64,000 nucleotides of DNA. Origin: Beijerinckiaceae bacterium. Its GTDB lineage: Bacteria; Pseudomonadota; Alphaproteobacteria; Rhizobiales; Beijerinckiaceae. Shown here piece after piece: positions 59,766-64,000 of the stretch. The stretch is from positions 62,001-126,000 of the forward strand of contig JAPZSB010000001.1 in NCBI GenBank assembly GCA_027531565.1, in the 5' to 3' direction. Under the pieces are notes generated by a model, which worked only from the letters and a program-made list of their open reading frames with translations, was not told where the DNA came from and ran no database searches. Made by a program: the position numbers and the translations under genes. Numbering within the stretch: position 1 is the stretch's first letter; every line of letters begins with the position of its first letter.

Positions 59766-62700
59766 TCAGCTGTCGAACCGCCCGGCCGCATGGGCCAGCA
59801 TGGTATAGACCTTGCCGGTCTCCGAGGTGAGGTAGGTCCGCGCGACCAGCGAATCCCGGTCATCGCCGGCGACCTCGCCAAGCAGCCGCTCGAACTGGTC
59901 GACATAGGCATCGACCGTCTTGCGGAACTCGTTGTCGCGCCGGTAGCGGCGGCGGATATCCTCGTAGGCTTCCTGCCCCTGCATCGTGTAGAGGCGCCGC
60001 GTGAAGACATTGCGCTCGCCCTTGCGGTAGCGCTCCCACAGGTCGACGGCGGCTTCGTGATCGATCATCCGGGCAATGTCGACCGAGAGCGAATCCAGCG
60101 ATTCGATCCGGCTGGCGGAGGGCTGTTCCGGCGCGCGCGACCGGGCGCCCGGCATCGGCGCCTCGTCATCGGAGGCGCGCTCCAGAAGGCCGCTGAGCCA
60201 GGACCCGCCCTGACGCGGCGGCGCCGGTTGCGGGGCCAGTGGCCTCTGCTGGCGCAGGTCAGGACGCGGCGGCGCCGGCGGCGGTTCCGGGCGGAAGGCC
60301 GGCGTGGACAGGCGCGGCGGTTCCGGCTCGGCGCGGCGCAAGGCTGCCGGCTGCGCCGTATCCAGCCCGGCGCCCGAGCGCTGGACGATGTCGCTGAGTT
60401 CGTTCAGCGCACGAACCTGGTCGGAAACGACCCGGCGGAGGTTCGTGCTGGCCTCCCGGGCTTCCCGCGGAATCTCGAGACCGCCGGTCTGGAGAACCTG
60501 GCGGGTCGTCTCGAGTTCGCGCTGGATTTCCTGCGAAGCCTGCCGGAATTGCTGCGCCGTGGCACCGAAGCCCTCCAGCGCCCGCTGGAACAGCGTCGTC
60601 ATTTCCGTATTGGCCTGCTCGTAGGCGGCGCGCAGGCTGGCGGCCGTGCGTTCGCGCTCCTTGCCGCTTTCGATGCGCACCCGCTCGAACTGCGTGCCGA
60701 TGGCGTTGGCGGCGGTTTCTGCCGTCTCGTGGACCAGCGTACTGGCCTCGCGCGCCCGGGCCTGGGCGGTGCCGAGCTGCTCCTCGATCAGCGACGAGAA
60801 GGAGCGGAGCATCGAGTCGATATCCTCGACGCGGGTTTCGAGCGTTCCGGCCAGGGCCTCGAAGGCCTGCTGGCGTTCGGCAAGCATCCGGGTGATCTGC
60901 GTCTGGGTGCTGGCGAGATTGCCGGTCAGCGTCTGCAGGGCGCCGGTGCGCTCCTCGAGGCTGCGGGCGATCGTCTCGCTGTGGTTGAGCACGTCGCCCG
61001 AGGCGTTGCGGATCGCCTCGACCTTGAGGGCCAGGGCATCCGAGCCCTCGCGCGAGGCCGAGAGGATCGCGGCCAGCGTGGCTTCCAGCCCGCGGATGCG
61101 TTCGGCCATCCGGGCCTCGACCTCGCCGAGGCTCTGGCTGGCGGAGCCGACAATGGTGCTCAGCAGCTGGTTCGCGTCAGTCAGGCGGCCCAGCAGGCCC
61201 GAAACCTCGTTCCGGAGCTTGTCATTCGCCTCGACAATATGGCCGAGCGATGTTTCCGAGCCGGAGCTGATGGCGGCGTTGAGCTCGTTGAGCGAGCGCG
61301 TGACGCGTTCGGCCAGCTCGCCGGTCGCGCTTTCCATCCCGGCCAGCAGCGTCTTGCTGCGGGCATCGAGGGATTTCAGGAAGCCCGTGCTGCGCGTGTC
61401 GAAGGCCTGCGCCATTTCCTCGGTCTTGCCGGTCAGGGCCATCGAGAGCGTTTCGGCGCGCGCGATCAGCTCGCCGCCGACCTCGCGGCTCAGCGTCGTC
61501 AGGCTGCGTTCGACCTCGCCGGCGCGGACGAGCAGGGATTCCGCACTCTGGTTGATGCGATCGCTGATGCGGGCGGCGGCGCCGTCCGTGCGGCTCTCGA
61601 GCTCGCCGATCTGGCTGGACAGCGGCTGGACCACCTTCTCCTCGAAGGTCTTGATCCGGCTTTCGAACGAGCCGCCGATTTCCGAACCGCTCTCGCTGAT
61701 GACCTTGGTGAGCTCGATCGTGCGCAGGGCGAGGACATCGCCGAGGGATTTCGCCCGGTTGTCGAGGCCGGTCTCGATCCGGTTGAGCAGGCTCTCGAGC
61801 GTGCTGGTGACTTCGCCGGTCCGCTCCTGCAGCGTCTCGGTCAGCAGGGCCGAACGGTTCACCACGGTCGATTCCAGCGAATCCGCCTTCTCGACGAAGA
61901 TGCGTTCGAAGGTCTCGAACTTCTCGCTCAGGCCGGCCGTGCGCTCGTTGACGCTTTCCGACAGGCGGATGGCATTGTTGGCGAGCGCCTCGTTGACGCG
62001 CGCGCCATGGGTCGAGATGGCCTGGACCACCTCGCGGCCGGAATTGGCCAGCCGTTCGGTCGCGCTGGCAGCTTCCTGCTGGAAGGTGGCGCCGAAGGTC
62101 GCGATTTCCTCGCGCAGGCCGCTGCTGGCTTCCTGCGTCCGTTCCGTGATCAGCGTGGCCAGGCTTTCCGACGCGATGCCGAAGGCCTCGTTGGCCTGCG
62201 TGATCCGGGTGGAGATCAGGTCGGCCAGCGAGATACCGCGCTCGACCAGCGTCGATTCGAGGCTGCTGGTCTGGCTCTTGAGGGTGTCCTCGATCGTGCC
62301 GATCATCTGCTCGACATTGCCGGCCAGCGTCTTGGCCTGGCTGTCGAACAGGGTGGCGATGCGGTTGGTCGAGTTGTCGAGATGCGCCTCGACCAGGTTG
62401 GTCTTGGCCTGCATCGTGTTGCCGAGCATCTCGGTCGCATCGCCGAGCGTGCGGTTCATGCCCTCGGTATGGTGCGTCAGGATATCGGCAAGGCGGGCCG
62501 TGCCGGCATCGAGATTGGTCTCGATCAGGCCGGCATTCTCGCGCAGGGTCGATTCGAGAGAGCTTGCGCCGCCGAGAATGCGCTCGGACAGCTCCGTGCC
62601 GCGCTGGATGATGGTTTCCGCCACCCGCGTGCCCTGTTCCTCGATGATCCGGCTGGCTTCCATGCCGCGGTTTTCCATCGCCTCGATCAGTTCGCTCGAG

Positions 62701-64000
62701 GCGTTGCGCATGGCCTCGTTGATCTCGATGGCGCGGGCGCCGACCGTCTCCATGATCGAGCGGCCATTCTCCGAGAAGGCGGCATTGACGATGGAGGCGG
62801 TCTCGTCGAATTCGGTCTTGAGCGCCAGCCCGGCCTCGCGGAACGCGGCGGTCGAGTTCTGGAGGCTTTCCTCGATGTTGCGGGTGGATTCCACCGCGAC
62901 ATGCTGGAACCGCATCGTGGCGTTCTCCGACACGTCCCGGAAGACGGTCGTCGCCTGGTTGCTGGCCTCGATGAGACGGGTGGCGGTGGTCTCGCTCGTC
63001 TCCTGCATCATGCGGGTCGATGAATCGGCCGCGAAGCTGAGCGCGTTGACGATTTCCGTGCTGGTTTCCCGGAAGGTCGCGGTCGACTGCTCGGAGGCTT
63101 CCCGCAGCGTCATCGCCGAGCTGTCGGCGACCTCGCGCAGGGTGCGGGTGGAAGTGTCGGCCACCTCGCTCAGCGCACGGACGGTGATGGAGCCGACATC
63201 CTGGAACTCGTTGACGAGGCCGGACGTTGCCATGCGGAGGGCTTCGGTGGTCTGGGCGGAAACATCCTCGATCGCCGCCGTAGCGTTGCGGGTATGCTCG
63301 ATCAGCGTTCCGGTGAAGCTGGCGGAAGTCTGGTTGATCTCGCCGACCAGTTCCTGGCCCGTGCGGCTGAGTTCGCTGACCAGTTCGGAGCGGGCCTGGA
63401 CCAGCATCTCGCCGGTTTCCCGGGTGACGCTGCCCAGCTGGCCCGCCAGTTCCTTGGTCCGCTCGGAGATGAGATCGCCGAGATGCAAGGCGGTGCGGTC
63501 AAGCGTGGCGACGATCTCGTCCTGCTTGCCGCCGATCAGGAAGCTGACCCGGCCGCCGGCATCCTCGATGGCCGAGGAGATGGAGCCGCTGGCCTTGGTG
63601 ATGTCGGCCGAGAAACCGTGATGGGCCGCCTCGATCGTGGCGCGGATGCGCTCGGCCGTGGCCATGATCGCCTCGCGCTCGGCCGAAAGCTCGTTCACGA
63701 GGGCGCGCATCTTGTATTCGTTGTCGGCATAGGAGCGCTCGAGCGCGGTCACCTCGCCATGGACAAGGCTTTCCAGCTCGCCGGCCCGGGAAACGGCCCG
63801 TTCGATGCCGTCGCCGATGGACGAGACTTCCCGCCGGACCGCCTGGCCGAGGGTGAAGACGGTTTCGGCCCCGGCGACTTCCGGTTCGGCCAGCCGCGCG
63901 GCCACCGTGGCCATGACGCGGGCCGATGTCTTCAGCTCGCGCGAGCGGCGCTGAAGGATCGCCATCGTGAAGAAAAACAGGACGGGAACGATGACGGCCA
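59766..64000 (-). CDS. Very large membrane-anchored coiled-coil protein, growth-pole-ring (GPR/RgsE)-like; 5' end outside window
   Basis: 1399 residues from an internal Met at 63965, but the frame stays open to the window edge. The codons there (63966-63998) encode AVIVPVLFFFT, a membrane helix that continues into MAILQRR, so the true start lies further on. The body is almost all charged helix rich in Ala, Glu, Ser and Thr, with 11-residue repeats at about 213-388 and similar coiled coil to about 1180. A Pro/Arg linker (about 1200-1290) leads to a conserved-looking C-terminal helical domain (SVDIARMIDHEAAVDLWERY... to the end). Size, membrane anchor and apolipoprotein-like repeats match the GPR/RgsE/TipN-related polar proteins of Hyphomicrobiales. 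The assignment is by architecture, not by a search. Confidence 0.75.
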   Translation of the reverse strand, partial: AVIVPVLFFFTMAILQRRSRELKTSARVMATVAARLAEPEVAGAETVFTLGQAVRREVSSIGDGIERAVSRAGELESLVHGEVTALERSYADNEYKMRALVNELSAEREAIMATAERIRATIEAAHHGFSADITKASGSISSAIEDAGGRVSFLIGGKQDEIVATLDRTALHLGDLISERTKELAGQLGSVTRETGEMLVQARSELVSELSRTGQELVGEINQTSASFTGTLIEHTRNATAAIEDVSAQTTEALRMATSGLVNEFQDVGSITVRALSEVADTSTRTLREVADSSAMTLREASEQSTATFRETSTEIVNALSFAADSSTRMMQETSETTATRLIEASNQATTVFRDVSENATMRFQHVAVESTRNIEESLQNSTAAFREAGLALKTEFDETASIVNAAFSENGRSIMETVGARAIEINEAMRNASSELIEAMENRGMEASRIIEEQGTRVAETIIQRGTELSERILGGASSLESTLRENAGLIETNLDAGTARLADILTHHTEGMNRTLGDATEMLGNTMQAKTNLVEAHLDNSTNRIATLFDSQAKTLAGNVEQMIGTIEDTLKSQTSSLESTLVERGISLADLISTRITQANEAFGIASESLATLITERTQEASSGLREEIATFGATFQQEAASATERLANSGREVVQAISTHGARVNEALANNAIRLSESVNERTAGLSEKFETFERIFVEKADSLESTVVNRSALLTETLQERTGEVTSTLESLLNRIETGLDNRAKSLGDVLALRTIELTKVISESGSEIGGSFESRIKTFEEKVVQPLSSQIGELESRTDGAAARISDRINQSAESLLVRAGEVERSLTTLSREVGGELIARAETLSMALTGKTEEMAQAFDTRSTGFLKSLDARSKTLLAGMESATGELAERVTRSLNELNAAISSGSETSLGHIVEANDKLRNEVSGLLGRLTDANQLLSTIVGSASQSLGEVEARMAERIRGLEATLAAILSASREGSDALALKVEAIRNASGDVLNHSETIARSLEERTGALQTLTGNLASTQTQITRMLAERQQAFEALAGTLETRVEDIDSMLRSFSSLIEEQLGTAQARAREASTLVHETAETAANAIGTQFERVRIESGKERERTAASLRAAYEQANTEMTTLFQRALEGFGATAQQFRQASQEIQRELETTRQVLQTGGLEIPREAREASTNLRRVVSDQVRALNELSDIVQRSGAGLDTAQPAALRRAEPEPPRLSTPAFRPEPPPAPPRPDLRQQRPLAPQPAPPRQGGSWLSGLLERASDDEAPMPGARSRAPEQPSASRIESLDSLSVDIARMIDHEAAVDLWERYRKGERNVFTRRLYTMQGQEAYEDIRRRYRRDNEFRKTVDAYVDQFERLLGEVAGDDRDSLVARTYLTSETGKVYTMLAHAAGRFDS
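62802..63329 (-). repeat. Array of about sixteen 11-residue (33-bp) repeats
   Basis: Residues 213-388 of the large coiled-coil protein divide into consecutive 11-residue units such as VADTSTRTLRE, VADSSAMTLRE, ASEQSTATFRE, TSETTATRLIE and VSENATMRFQH, with the pattern [VAT][SA]xx[ST][TA]xx[LF][RI][ED]. Eleven-residue periodicity means a right-handed or straight coiled coil, as in apolipoproteins. The DNA is diverged between units, so the array is old. Confidence 0.8.

Noticed and set aside
62802-63329. CRISPR-like direct repeats
   Set aside because: The periodicity is 33 bp, in frame within a protein-coding gene, with diverged DNA units and no unique spacers.
59661-63621. Two very long plus-strand frames (about 1120 and 990 codons) opposite the coiled-coil gene
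   Set aside because: They mirror the repetitive G+C-rich minus-strand gene, have compositions full of Arg/Ser or Gln/Arg, no recognisable domain and no SD. They are antisense shadows.

Overview
The window is a high-G+C chromosomal segment from an alphaproteobacterium, most likely of the order Hyphomicrobiales (Rhizobiales). The evidence is a two-piece (circularly permuted) tmRNA gene with the tag ANDNYAPVAQAA, an alpha-type SspB with a C-terminal VVSLEAFRKK tail, an Omp25/31-type porin, DUF4169 and ribbon-helix-helix small proteins beside fumC, and a very large membrane-anchored coiled-coil protein resembling the growth-pole-ring proteins of rhizobia. Nearly all the DNA is coding. I see no insertion sequence, prophage or CRISPR array; this reads as core chromosome with a few accessory transport and redox genes.

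Layout. 1-9.5 kb: end of an FAD-linked oxidase, a large AsmA-family protein, two small conserved proteins, a methyltransferase, fumC, a secreted protein of unknown function, then sspB directly downstream of the tmRNA gene ssrA. 9.5-17 kb: housekeeping block thyA-folA, hflK-hflC-DUF2065-degP-type protease, serB and divergent miaA. 17-24.6 kb: a diguanylate cyclase, then branched-chain amino acid synthesis: an attenuator with a leader peptide (MSLLIVRSAPRTELA), ilvB, a threonine-dehydratase-like gene, ilvH, a LysE exporter, a TetR regulator with a palindromic operator, and ilvC. 24.8-33 kb: small enzymes, a NitT/TauT-type ABC importer, pdxY, a ComEA-like protein, PhzF and Nudix proteins. 33-37 kb: leuA behind its own Leu-rich leader peptide, a ROK kinase, a lipoprotein and tRNA-Lys(CTT). 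37-40.7 kb: porin, exopolysaccharide-initiating glycosyltransferase and an MBL hydrolase. 40.8-50 kb: a DctPQM TRAP transporter, a rhodanese, an orphan molybdenum hydroxylase large subunit, cytochrome c' and b561, an XRE-cupin regulator and a second TRAP binding protein. 49.6-51.4 kb: thiM-thiD behind a TPP riboswitch, with the TRAP binding protein following thiD by 11 nt. 51.4-64 kb: DMT exporter, an LpxH-like hydrolase with a glycosyltransferase, a CheZ-like protein, an Mla-type lipid transport operon, and the growth-pole-type coiled-coil protein, which runs off the right edge.

How the genes work together. IlvB/IlvH and IlvC catalyse the first two common steps of isoleucine/valine synthesis, the dehydratase-like enzyme may supply 2-oxobutyrate, and LeuA starts the leucine branch. 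Both ilvB and leuA carry leader peptides suited to attenuation by charged branched-chain tRNAs. ssrA and sspB encode the tagging RNA and the adaptor that delivers tagged proteins to ClpXP. HflKC and the Deg protease are envelope quality control. The Mla operon, LpxH-like protein, AsmA protein and porin are outer-membrane biogenesis functions. The TPP riboswitch controls thiazole/HMP salvage and possibly uptake of a precursor.

The most noteworthy signals are the ssrA-sspB pairing, the two branched-chain leader peptides, the dehydratase gene inside the ilvB-ilvH operon, the TRAP binding protein behind a TPP riboswitch, and the 11-residue repeats of the giant coiled-coil protein. Functional names come from recognising families by eye; no database search was run.
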